Shown: piece by piece, positions 46,495 to 55,189 of the stretch
Position numbering within the stretch: the stretch's first letter is position 1
Layout of the letters: every line of letters starts with the position of its first letter
Program-made: the position numbers and the translations under genes
Assembly: GCA_002733645.1 (NCBI GenBank)
Contig: NVWL01000002.1
Span: forward strand, 62,001-126,000
Reading direction: 5' to 3'
Length of the DNA: 64,000 nt
DNA from: Oceanobacter sp.
Lineage (GTDB): Bacteria; Pseudomonadota; Gammaproteobacteria; Pseudomonadales; Oceanobacteraceae
The notes under the pieces: model-generated
Seen by the model: the letters and a program-made list of their open reading frames with translations, nothing else
What the model was told of the DNA's origin: nothing
The model's database searches: none

Positions 46495-46985
46495 AAATGT
46501 CACGTCGTGCGCAGCGTATGCAGCGCAACCATAAAAGAAATAAAAAAGTCAGCGCTCTTAACCTGACCTCTCTGATGGATATTTTCACCATTTTGGTGTT
46601 TTTCCTGATGGTGAACCAGTCTGAGGTTGAAGTTCAGAATACAGATACGGTGGAACTGCCGGTCTCTGTTGCTGAAAATAAGCCAGATGAACAGCTAACC
46701 GTTCTTGTTACTCAAGATGATATTTTGGTTCAAGGTCGTTCAATTGTCTCCGTTGCCAACTTAAAAGGCGTGGAAAACGATTTGATTGCACCCTTACAAA
46801 CTGAGCTTGAATATCATGCGGGCAGAACCGCATTGGCTCCGGGTGAAGAAGGCCGCCCCGTAACCATTATTGGAGACAAAGCAACGGCGTATTCCGTACT
46901 TAAAAAAGTAATGAATACCTGTGCAAAAGCGGGTTTTAGCAACATCTCTCTGGCTGTCAACCAGAAACAACCGGGAGGTGCGTGA
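46491..46985 (+). CDS. ExbD/TolR-like protein with intact TM aspartate
   Basis: 164 residues. The N-terminus is strongly basic (KMSRRAQRMQRNHKRNKKV), followed by the TM segment LNLTSLMDIFTILVFFLMVN with Asp30 (codon GAT) at the proton-binding position. A periplasmic domain follows. It is the likely active subunit of the motor and is coupled to the Asn-bearing paralogue before it and to the TonB/AgmX-like gene after it, each by a four-base overlap. Confidence 0.93.
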   Translation: MKMSRRAQRMQRNHKRNKKVSALNLTSLMDIFTILVFFLMVNQSEVEVQNTDTVELPVSVAENKPDEQLTVLVTQDDILVQGRSIVSVANLKGVENDLIAPLQTELEYHAGRTALAPGEEGRPVTIIGDKATAYSVLKKVMNTCAKAGFSNISLAVNQKQPGGA

Positions 46986-47950
46986 TGAGCGGTATTAATC
47001 GCGCTCCTGAATTACCATGGAATGAAGGCCAAGATGGTCGTCGTTTATGGTTGATCGTCGGTATTCTGTTGCTGATTGTGTTTACCGTGGGTGTTGTTGT
47101 TCCTTTTATCGATCTGCCACAAAAAGATCGTTCTGAGCTTGAAGAATTGCCGCCACAATTGGCGAAAATGATTGAGCGTAAGAAAAAGGAATTACCAAAG
47201 CCTGTGCCTAAGCCAGAACCAAAACCTGAGCCTAAGCCCGAGCCAATACCTGAACCGAAGCCAGAACCAAAACCTGAGCCGAAGCCAGAACCAAAACCTG
47301 CGCCTAAGCCCGAGCCAAAACCTAAGCCGAAACCGAAGGTAGAAGCGACGGAAGAGAAGCGTCAGGCAGCAAAAGAAACCGCTAAGAAAGCAATCGGTGC
47401 TGATGCATTATCGGCCCTAAGTGCATTGAAAAATTCGATCCCTACGACGGCCTTAAATACGTCAAGCTCGAATCTCAGTACCAAAGGGACGAAAGCAACC
47501 AATGTGGGTTCTGTTGTTGATCGTTCTGCCGCGACCCGAGTATCTGGTGGGGTTGATGTTGCCGCGTTAACGAACGTGACGTCTGGCGAACAGTTGGGTG
47601 ATCGTGAAGTGACTACCGTGGAAGTAACTGCGGAGCAAGTCGCCGCCGAAGTGCAGTCTACAAAACGTAGCCAGGAAGAAGTTCGGTTGGTGTTTGAAAC
47701 GTTTAATGTTAATTACGATCGTTTGTATCGTAGTGCGTTACGCAAAGACCCAACGCTAGAAGGAACGGTGACTTTAGCTGTCACTATTCAACCGAGTGGT
47801 TCGGTATCGTCTTGTGAAGCTGCCAAGAGTGAGCTTAAGGATGCGAAGCTGATCCGCCGTATTGAATCTAAGTGTAAGCAGATGACGTTTGAAAACCGTC
47901 CGAAAGTGGATGTGATGAAGGTCGAATATCCGATCCGATTTAATCCATAA
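46982..47950 (+). CDS. TonB-like energy transducer with AgmX/PglI-type C-terminal domain
   Basis: 322 residues. One TM (about residues 22-44), then a Pro-Lys-Glu repeat of PKPEPKPEP type spanning roughly residues 70-120, able to cross the periplasm. The C-terminal domain ends KSELKDAKLIRRIESKCKQMTFENRPKVDVMKVEYPIRF, matching the AgmX/PglI C-terminal domain family, with a Cys pair (SCEAAKS and KCKQM). It is the last gene of the cluster and should transmit motion from the ExbB/D complex to outer membrane partners. Confidence 0.9.
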   Translation: MMSGINRAPELPWNEGQDGRRLWLIVGILLLIVFTVGVVVPFIDLPQKDRSELEELPPQLAKMIERKKKELPKPVPKPEPKPEPKPEPIPEPKPEPKPEPKPEPKPAPKPEPKPKPKPKVEATEEKRQAAKETAKKAIGADALSALSALKNSIPTTALNTSSSNLSTKGTKATNVGSVVDRSAATRVSGGVDVAALTNVTSGEQLGDREVTTVEVTAEQVAAEVQSTKRSQEEVRLVFETFNVNYDRLYRSALRKDPTLEGTVTLAVTIQPSGSVSSCEAAKSELKDAKLIRRIESKCKQMTFENRPKVDVMKVEYPIRFNP

Positions 47951-47955
47951 TCAAG

Positions 47956-47983
47956 AAGCCCGGCTAGCGCCGGGCTTTTTTTT
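47956..47983 (+). terminator. Intrinsic terminator at cluster end
   Basis: AGCCCGGC-TAG-CGCCGGGCT stem followed by TTTTTTT: a GC-rich hairpin just after the AgmX-like gene stop codon. It closes the envelope cluster. Confidence 0.93.
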
Positions 47984-48176
47984 GTGTAGTTTGTGTGTGG
48001 TACTTATTGAGCGGCTATCAGTATTTGCAGTCCGTTGTTAGCACTGAATGCATTCGTATTAGTGCCCTTGCCTTATCTTTCAGAACCTTATAAGTTTTTA
48101 CTCATATACCTCTCTGGCTAGCTATGCTTGTTATAGGTTAAATACAATAAAGTATTTTGCGCATAAAGGAGTCGCA

Positions 48177-49859
48177 ATGGACATTCAGTTCTTTCAAGAT
48201 AGATATCCACCGAGCATCCCTAAAACAGTTGATGTTAACCAGTACTCATCAGTTGTAGAGATATTCAACAAGTTCGTACAAAAATACGCTGAGCGGCCAG
48301 CATTCACTTGTCTGGGGCAGACCATGACATACGCTGAGCTGAATGCACAAAGCGCGGCTTTTGCTGCGTATCTGCAAAATGAAACATCTCTCGTGGCGGG
48401 AGACCGAATTGCGGTTCAACTTCCCAATGTGTTGCAGTATCCAATAGTTGTTTTTGGCGCTATGCGTGCCGGGATGATTGTCGTTAACACCAATCCGCTA
48501 TACACCGAACGCGAAATGGAACACCAGTTTAATGATTCTGGGGCTAAAGCCTTAGTGGTGTTGGCGAATATGGGGGATAAAGCGGCGAATGTTGTTCCTA
48601 AAACGGGCATCAAGCACGTATTTGTCACTCAAGTAGGTGACATGCATGGGACCGTGAAGCGGTTGTTAATCAATACTGTATTGAAGCATGTTAAAAAAGA
48701 AGTCCCAGAATTTAGTATTGCAGGCGCCGTATCATTGCGGCAGGCACTAAACCACGGCACCGGTAAACAATATACGCCAGTGGCCGCGACAGCAGAGGAT
48801 GTTGCCGTGTTGCAATACACCGGTGGCACCACTGGTGTTGCTAAGGGAGCGATGCTGACACACGGCAATCTGATGGCCAATATGATGCAGTCTCATGGCG
48901 TGTTTAATCACGTTATTGATGAAGCGAATGAGGTCTTGATTTGCCCATTACCCCTGTACCACATTTATGCGTTTACCGTGCATTGCATGGTGTTGTTAGA
49001 AACTGGTAACCACAACATACTTATCCCTAATCCGCGTGATATTCCCGGTTTTATTAAAACGCTGCAGAAGGTCGAATTTACTGGGTTTGTTGGCTTAAAT
49101 ACATTATTTGTTGCGCTATGCGCACAACAGGACTTTCGTGCCCTGAATTTTTCGAAACTGAAGTTAACCGTTTCCGGCGGTATGGCCTTAACAAAAGCGG
49201 CATTTGATGAGTGGCGGAACGTCACCGGTTGTGACGTTGCTGAAGGCTACGGGATGACCGAAACTTCCCCCGTGGTGTCGTTTAACCCGTCAGACAATAT
49301 CAAACAGGGCAGTATAGGCATGCCGGTGCCTAACACTAACTGTAAAGTGATTGACGATGATGGTAATGATTTACCATTGGGAGAGGCTGGTGAGCTGTGT
49401 GTGAAAGGCCCCCAGGTGATGAAAGGTTACTGGCAGCGCCCTGAAGCGACCGCAGAAACAATCACGAAAGATGGTTGGTTAAAGACTGGTGATGTGGCTG
49501 TGATTGGTGATGATGGTTATATGAAGATCGTCGATCGTAAAAAAGACATGATCATCGTTTCTGGCTTTAATGTGTATCCCAATGAAGTGGAGGACATCAT
49601 TGTCTCTCATCCGGATATTATAGAAGCGGCCGCCATTGGTATTCCGGATGTTAAAAGCTCTGAAGCTGTCAAAGTATTTGCTGTGCGAAGTGATCCCAGC
49701 CTCACGGAAAAGGATGTGATTGATTACGCTCGCCAAAACTTAACGGGTTATAAAGTGCCTAGATACATTGAGTTTCGGGATGACTTGCCAAAAACCAATG
49801 TAGGTAAAATTTTGCGTCGTGAGTTACGTGACGAAGAGTTGAAAAATCATCCGCAGTGA
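48177..49859 (+). CDS. fadD: Long-chain fatty acid-CoA ligase
   Basis: 560 residues. AMP-forming synthetase signatures are present: YTGGTTGVAKGAMLTH (P-loop-like AMP-binding), EGYGMTETSP, and WLKTGDVAVIGDDGYMKIVDRKKDMI. The closing Lys is in TNVGKILRREL. The enzyme activates long-chain fatty acids with ATP and CoA for beta-oxidation; FadD is the likely type from length and sequence, though other acyl chain ranges are possible. An ATG start follows AAAGGAGTCGCA, a good ribosome site. Confidence 0.92.
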   Translation: MDIQFFQDRYPPSIPKTVDVNQYSSVVEIFNKFVQKYAERPAFTCLGQTMTYAELNAQSAAFAAYLQNETSLVAGDRIAVQLPNVLQYPIVVFGAMRAGMIVVNTNPLYTEREMEHQFNDSGAKALVVLANMGDKAANVVPKTGIKHVFVTQVGDMHGTVKRLLINTVLKHVKKEVPEFSIAGAVSLRQALNHGTGKQYTPVAATAEDVAVLQYTGGTTGVAKGAMLTHGNLMANMMQSHGVFNHVIDEANEVLICPLPLYHIYAFTVHCMVLLETGNHNILIPNPRDIPGFIKTLQKVEFTGFVGLNTLFVALCAQQDFRALNFSKLKLTVSGGMALTKAAFDEWRNVTGCDVAEGYGMTETSPVVSFNPSDNIKQGSIGMPVPNTNCKVIDDDGNDLPLGEAGELCVKGPQVMKGYWQRPEATAETITKDGWLKTGDVAVIGDDGYMKIVDRKKDMIIVSGFNVYPNEVEDIIVSHPDIIEAAAIGIPDVKSSEAVKVFAVRSDPSLTEKDVIDYARQNLTGYKVPRYIEFRDDLPKTNVGKILRRELRDEELKNHPQ

Positions 49860-49905
49860 GCGATTAGGTGGATAGTACGAAGCTGATGCTTGGTCATGTT
49901 AAGAT

Positions 49906-49931
49906 AAACGCCCCGTAAACCGGGGCGTTTT
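49906..49931 (+). terminator. Intrinsic terminator after fadD
   Basis: AACGCCCCG-TAAAC-CGGGGCGTT with a TTTTCGTTT tail, 46 bases after the fadD stop. Confidence 0.9.
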
Positions 49932-49954
49932 CGTTTCCACAGTTGGTAGATTGA

Positions 49955-52900
49955 ATGTTTGCAGATGTAAAAAAAGCCGTTGAACATTGCCTGATTCGCG
50001 ATAGGCACTCGGTTAGAGAGGCACTTAAGCGTATTCGTGAACTTCCTGAAGATCAGCAGACGGATAAGTTGGCGTCTCTCCTTGAACGAGTTAAGTCTAG
50101 TCAGGCCATTGCGGGTTTGCGCGAAACTATGCCTGCTCTTAATTATCCTGAGAATTTACCGGTCAGTGAGCGACGCGCCGAAATATTAGAGCTCATTAAA
50201 AGCAATCAAGTGGTTGTGATTGCTGGAGAAACCGGGTCGGGGAAAACGACACAGCTGCCCAAATTGTGTATGGAGGCTGGCCTAGGTATTTATGGTCGCA
50301 TTGGTCATACCCAACCTCGTCGTTTGGCTGCGCGATCCGTGGCTCAACGGATCGCTGATGAGCTTCAAGTGCCATTAGGCGAAGCGGTGGGGTATCAGGT
50401 TCGATTTACCGATCAAAGCAATGATGCGTCACGTATTAAAGTAATGACTGACGGCATACTTTTAGCGCAAACCCAGCGTGATAAATTCTTAAACGAATAC
50501 GACTGCATCATTATTGATGAAGCTCATGAGCGTAGTTTAAATATTGATTTTTTATTAGGGTATTTAAGGCAACTTTTACCGAAACGTCCGGGCCTTAAAA
50601 TTATCATAACTTCGGCCACTATCGATGTTGAGCGCTTTTCACAGCACTTCAATAATGCCCCAATTATTGAAGTGTCAGGTCGAACCTTTCCTGTTGATGT
50701 GCATTATCGCCCCTTAGTTCGCTCCGAAGTGGATGAAGAAGATAGAACGCTATACGAAGGTGTTGCAGATGCGTTAACAGAATTTCGCACGTTCGACAAA
50801 AAAAATGGACGCCCCGGAGATGTGCTGGTTTTTCTTCCCGGTGAACGAGAAATTCGAGAGTGTGCCGAATACCTTAGACGACTATCAATTCCAGCGACCG
50901 ACATCCTACCCTTGTATGCGCGTTTAAGTGGCGCAGATCAGCAGCGAATATTTAAACCTCACGGCGGACGTCGTGTAGTACTAAGTACCAACGTTGCCGA
51001 AACATCGCTCACGGTGCCGGGAATTCGTTATGTAATTGATTCGGGGGTTGCGCGCATTAGTCGATACAGCTATCGAACTAAAGTGCAGCGCTTACCCGTA
51101 GAGGCTATTTCTCAGGCCAGTGCAAATCAACGCGCGGGGCGATGTGGTCGTACCGAGCCGGGCATCTGCATCCGCCTTTATGATGAGCAAGATTTTAATA
51201 ATCGATCCGAATTTACCGACCCAGAAATTCAGCGGACTAATTTAGCGTCTGTAATTTTACAAATGCTCAATTTAAATCTGGGTGATATCCGTCAATTTCC
51301 ATTTGTTGATGGTCCTGATGATCGTTTTGTAAAAGACGGCTACACCTTATTAGGTGAATTACAGGCCGTTGATGAGCACAGGAAAATAACTGCTGCTGGC
51401 CGTACTATGGCTAAATTGCCGGTAGATCCACGTATTGCTCGAATGTTAATTGAATCTGGGAAACGTGGCTGTACACATGAAATGATGGTTATTGCTTCTG
51501 CACTAACCATTGCCGATCCGCGAGAGCGACCGCAAGACAAGCAACAAGCGGCCGCTGAAAAGCATAAATTGTGGGCGGACGAAGACTCGGATTTTGCGAC
51601 GTTAATTAATTTATGGAATCAGTTTGAAGAAGAGCGTCAGAACCAAACTCAAAACCAATTAAGAAAATGGTGTAAAAAACACTTTCTGTCCTACCTTCGT
51701 ATGAAAGAGTGGCGAGATGTTCATCGTCAATTACATTTACTGCTGCGCGAACTGAAACTCAAAGTAAATGACCAACCTGCAAGTTACGATACGCTTCATA
51801 AGTCCATTCTTGCGGGAATGCTTAGCCATATCGGATTTCGCGCGGAACACAAAGAGTTTCTAGGAGCGCGAGGTCGTCGTTTTATTATGGCACCGGGGTC
51901 GGCCAGCTATAAAAAACCGCCTAAGTGGTTGATGGCCGCAGAGCTAGTTGAAACTACGAAGCTCTATGCACGCATGATCGCTAAGATAGAACCGGAGTGG
52001 ATTGAAGAGCAGGGTAAGCCACTACTTAAATATCAGTATTCAGAACCACACTGGCAACAGAAACGTGGCCAAGTGGTGGCCTCTGAGCAATCTTCACTGT
52101 ATGGATTGATCGTCAATCCTAGAAAAAGTGTGGATTATTCCAAGAGTCACCCTGATGAAGCACGAGAAATTTTTATTGCTGAAGCATTAGTTGGCCAGAA
52201 CCTTGAGTCAAAAGTCGATTTTTATCGGAAAAACTGTCAATTATTAACCGAAGTGACAGAGTACGAAGAGAAATCACGACGCCGAGATTTGGTAATAGAT
52301 GATCAGGCACTGGTTGAGTTTTATGAGAAATACCTTCCGCCTGATATTTCTACGCGTCGCAATTTGGAGCTTTGGTTTAAACGGGTCGATCTTGCTGAAA
52401 AATCTCAGCTATATTTCACACGTGAGTTTTTGCTCTCTGATGCGGCGCGCAGCGTTTCGGCGAACGATTATCCAACGTCATTAGAATTGAATGGTATGCA
52501 GTTTCCACTTGCCTATTCTTTTGCTCCCGGCGCACAGGATGATGGAGTCACCATGACGGTACCAGCTGCAATGCTTGAACAAGTGCCTGAAAGAGTAACG
52601 GATTGGTTAGTCCCGGGCTTTATACACAACAAAATCACCGCAATGCTTAAAGGGCTGCCGAAACAAATTCGTAAGCAATTTGTTCCTGTGCCTGATACGG
52701 CGACCAAGTTTTTGAAATCAGTGTCTATTGGTCAAGGTAACTTACATGTACAGCTAGCGGAGTTTTTGAATCAAACATTGCGTCCCAAAATTACGCCGGA
52801 AGAGCTATCAGAGATTGAACTTGATCATCATTTTTTGATGAATTTCAAAGTGCAATCTGGCGATAAAATCATCGCTGAGAGTCGTGATATTCATTGGTTA

Positions 52901-53839
52901 AGGCAGAGCTGCCATGATGCCGAGGTCAATACTGAAACCGTCTTAATTGATGATCGCTTTAATAATAAGCCTGTTCAGCAGTGGGATTTTGGCAGAATCC
53001 CGGAAACAACGGAGGCCGAGGTCGCAGGTTTGCCTATTAGAGCTTACCCTTGTTTGTCTGTTGTAAGGAATGAGGTGGTATTAACGACAGAAAATAATAG
53101 TGACGTTGCGGAGAGTAATCATCGGCAAGGTACTCTGGCTTTGTTACGTCAACAGCTCAGTGGTTTGGATCGTGATTTACGCCAAGAAGTACAAAAGCGG
53201 ATGAAGCCACATTGGTTGCTGGCAAAAGGGATGGGCACGGAGCAAGAGCTGACCCGTATGATTGCTGATGCGGTGATCACGCATGTACTCTTACCCTTGG
53301 ACGAGTCGCTACCCAGGACGCAGGTAGAGTTTGATCAGCGGCTAGAACGGCGCGGCGAGCTATTCACGTTTGCCGATGAGTTGCTTGTTCAGTTGGTTGA
53401 ATGGCTAAAGATTCGCCATCGTGTCCTAAAAAGCTTGCGTGGTGCTGTCTCAATGGATAAGGCGATGGCTTTCAGTGACACCAAGGCACACATGGAGCGC
53501 TTGGTTGCGCCGGGGTTCTTATCAGCAGCCCCCTGGGAGCGATTGAAATGTTATGCACGCTATCTGAAAGGTATGGAATTTCGGATTGAAAAATTACAAG
53601 GTAATTTGCCACGTGACCGGCAATCCATGTTGGAATTTGAGTCTTTGTTTAACCCTTGGATGGACGCGCTGAAGCGTGATGAACCGGAAAAGCGCGCTGT
53701 TCTTGAAGAGTTTCGCTGGCTTCTTGAAGAGTTTAGGGTGTCTTTGTTTGCTCAGCCGTTGGGTACTAAAGAGCCAGTGTCGTTGAAGCGACTTAATAAA
53801 AAATGGCAAGAAATTATACATTTTGAGTCATTAAGCTAA
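49955..53839 (+). CDS. hrpA: ATP-dependent RNA helicase HrpA
   Basis: 1294 residues, the usual HrpA length. The DExH core has VIAGETGSGKTTQLPK (motif I), CIIIDEAHERSLN (DEAH), IITSATIDVERFS (III) and QRAGRCGRTEPG (VI). Ratchet/OB-like domains and the long HrpA-specific C-terminal region follow (DUF3418 type, about residues 680-1290). HrpA helps resolve stalled ribosomes in E. coli. It stands alone between a terminator and the RiPP operon, with 121 bases before the next start. Confidence 0.95.
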   Translation: MFADVKKAVEHCLIRDRHSVREALKRIRELPEDQQTDKLASLLERVKSSQAIAGLRETMPALNYPENLPVSERRAEILELIKSNQVVVIAGETGSGKTTQLPKLCMEAGLGIYGRIGHTQPRRLAARSVAQRIADELQVPLGEAVGYQVRFTDQSNDASRIKVMTDGILLAQTQRDKFLNEYDCIIIDEAHERSLNIDFLLGYLRQLLPKRPGLKIIITSATIDVERFSQHFNNAPIIEVSGRTFPVDVHYRPLVRSEVDEEDRTLYEGVADALTEFRTFDKKNGRPGDVLVFLPGEREIRECAEYLRRLSIPATDILPLYARLSGADQQRIFKPHGGRRVVLSTNVAETSLTVPGIRYVIDSGVARISRYSYRTKVQRLPVEAISQASANQRAGRCGRTEPGICIRLYDEQDFNNRSEFTDPEIQRTNLASVILQMLNLNLGDIRQFPFVDGPDDRFVKDGYTLLGELQAVDEHRKITAAGRTMAKLPVDPRIARMLIESGKRGCTHEMMVIASALTIADPRERPQDKQQAAAEKHKLWADEDSDFATLINLWNQFEEERQNQTQNQLRKWCKKHFLSYLRMKEWRDVHRQLHLLLRELKLKVNDQPASYDTLHKSILAGMLSHIGFRAEHKEFLGARGRRFIMAPGSASYKKPPKWLMAAELVETTKLYARMIAKIEPEWIEEQGKPLLKYQYSEPHWQQKRGQVVASEQSSLYGLIVNPRKSVDYSKSHPDEAREIFIAEALVGQNLESKVDFYRKNCQLLTEVTEYEEKSRRRDLVIDDQALVEFYEKYLPPDISTRRNLELWFKRVDLAEKSQLYFTREFLLSDAARSVSANDYPTSLELNGMQFPLAYSFAPGAQDDGVTMTVPAAMLEQVPERVTDWLVPGFIHNKITAMLKGLPKQIRKQFVPVPDTATKFLKSVSIGQGNLHVQLAEFLNQTLRPKITPEELSEIELDHHFLMNFKVQSGDKIIAESRDIHWLRQSCHDAEVNTETVLIDDRFNNKPVQQWDFGRIPETTEAEVAGLPIRAYPCLSVVRNEVVLTTENNSDVAESNHRQGTLALLRQQLSGLDRDLRQEVQKRMKPHWLLAKGMGTEQELTRMIADAVITHVLLPLDESLPRTQVEFDQRLERRGELFTFADELLVQLVEWLKIRHRVLKSLRGAVSMDKAMAFSDTKAHMERLVAPGFLSAAPWERLKCYARYLKGMEFRIEKLQGNLPRDRQSMLEFESLFNPWMDALKRDEPEKRAVLEEFRWLLEEFRVSLFAQPLGTKEPVSLKRLNKKWQEIIHFESLS

Positions 53840-53960
53840 TCCATCTGCAGACTAGCGGCGTATAGGTAGTAACCACCCTGCGTTTAGGGGGGCATTACCA
53901 TAAAGATCAATTCGATCCTTATGATTAAAAACTACCCTGAAAGACTTGAAAGGAAATACT

Positions 53961-54308
53961 ATGAAAGCTTCTAATAAAGCGATGACTGCGATTCTTGGTA
54001 CTGCATTTGTGACTGCGATGTCAGTTGGATCAGTGAGCGCTGCAGAAAACCCATTTGCTTCTGCTGAGTTGGCACAAGGCTATCAACTTGCTGCTCATGG
54101 TGAAGGCAAGTGTGGTGAAGGCAAGTGTGGTGAAGGTAAGTGCGGTGCTAAATCTGAGTCAGAAGGTAAGTGCGGCGAAGGAAAATGTGGTGCAAAGTCA
54201 GAATCTGAAGGCAAGTGCGGCGAAGGTAAGTGCGGTGCAAAGTCAGAATCAAAAACCAAACACAGCGAAGGTAAATGTGGTGAAGGTAAATGTGGCGGTA
54301 AAAGCTGA
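53961..54308 (+). CDS. hvfA: HvfA/BufA-type RiPP precursor with nine EGKCG motifs
   Basis: 115 residues from ATG 53961, with AAGGA upstream. Sec signal peptide (about residues 1-28, ending VSAA), then NPFASAELAQGYQLA, the leader typical of bufferin/HvfA precursors. A core follows with EGKCG nine times: Cys 51, 56, 61, 71, 76, 86, 91, 106 and 111. No other Cys is present. In this family EGKCG cysteines are converted by a DUF692 enzyme to oxazolone/thioamide groups, giving a copper-binding peptide. The maturase and partner genes follow at once, so this is a complete minimal operon. Confidence 0.93.
   Translation: MKASNKAMTAILGTAFVTAMSVGSVSAAENPFASAELAQGYQLAAHGEGKCGEGKCGEGKCGAKSESEGKCGEGKCGAKSESEGKCGEGKCGAKSESKTKHSEGKCGEGKCGGKS
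54100..54300 (+). repeat. 15-bp-period repeat region of hvfA
   Basis: GGTGAAGGCAAGTGT-like units (five codons, GEGKC) recur throughout, broken by AAATCTGAGTCAGAA-like spacers. The first two are identical at DNA level. Confidence 0.9.
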
Positions 54309-54316
54309 GTGGTTGA

Positions 54317-55189
54317 ATGACTAATAATACGATTCAAGGGTCAGGTCTTGGATTACGACGCGCCTTAGCGGGCGCGTTAAAATCCAGTATCGACGCTGGT
54401 GATCAGCTTCCGATTGATTTTCTGGAAATAGCTCCAGAGAACTGGATGAATGTGGGTGGACGGTTATCTAAGCAGCTTCGGTATTTTACCGAACGCTTTC
54501 CGTTTGCTTGCCATGGGCTGTCTCTATCTATAGGTAGCCCAGCACCCCTTGATGAAGAATTTGTGCGCGATGTTGGGCGCTTTTTAGATGAACACGGGAT
54601 TGGCGTATACAGTGAGCATTTGAGCTATTGCTCCGATGTTGGCCACATGTACGATCTTATGCCGCTGCCCTTTACTGAAGAAGCCGTCAATTATGTCGCT
54701 GAGCGTATTCAGCGCGTACAAGATATTCTTGGTCGCCGCTTGATTGTGGAAAACGTATCAGCGTACGTTGAGCCGGGAAAACAAATGTCCGAGCCTGAAT
54801 TTGTGCAAGCGGTGTTGCAAAAGGCCGATTGTGACTTATTGTTGGACGTTAATAATGTTTACGTTAATTCCGTGAATCATGGCTACAACCCACACGACTA
54901 CATTACTCAAATGCCCACCGATCGCATTCGTTATTATCATATAGCGGGTCACTACACTGAAAATGATTCATTGCTGGTAGATACCCACGGTGCTGATGTG
55001 ATTGATCCTGTGTGGGCGCTACTTCAACACGCTTATGAAACGCATGGCCAGAAAGCCACCTTGCTTGAACGCGATTTTAATTTCCCTGAACTCTCTGAAC
55101 TTAGTTCGGAGCTGGAACGTATTCGTTCCTATCAAGAAGATATGTCTGATGTAGGGCCATCCCATCTAACTTCAGTGCGGGGGATTTAA
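54317..55189 (+). CDS. hvfB: DUF692 multinuclear iron oxidative enzyme (MNIO) RiPP maturase
   Basis: 290 residues of the DUF692/MNIO family. Landmarks: GLGLRRALAG at the N-terminus, FACHGLSLSIGSPAPLD, YSEHLSYCSD, LIVENVSAYVEPG, LLLDVNNVYVNSVNHGYNP and YYHIAGHYTE. His, Glu, Asp and Asn in these match the iron-ligand pattern of the TIM-barrel family. MNIO enzymes oxidise Cys residues of precursors. The start is eight bases after the hvfA stop. Together with the precursor it is of the HvfB/BufB type. Confidence 0.95.
   Translation: MTNNTIQGSGLGLRRALAGALKSSIDAGDQLPIDFLEIAPENWMNVGGRLSKQLRYFTERFPFACHGLSLSIGSPAPLDEEFVRDVGRFLDEHGIGVYSEHLSYCSDVGHMYDLMPLPFTEEAVNYVAERIQRVQDILGRRLIVENVSAYVEPGKQMSEPEFVQAVLQKADCDLLLDVNNVYVNSVNHGYNPHDYITQMPTDRIRYYHIAGHYTENDSLLVDTHGADVIDPVWALLQHAYETHGQKATLLERDFNFPELSELSSELERIRSYQEDMSDVGPSHLTSVRGI

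Noticed and set aside
53840-53960. Possible ECF-sigma promoter (GTAACC element) ahead of hvfA
   Set aside because: A GTAACC-like string is present but no convincing -10 partner at the right distance.
54095-54337. Antisense open frame opposite hvfA
   Set aside because: It arises from the low-complexity repeats, giving a HLPSP-type repeat; no ribosome site and no family.
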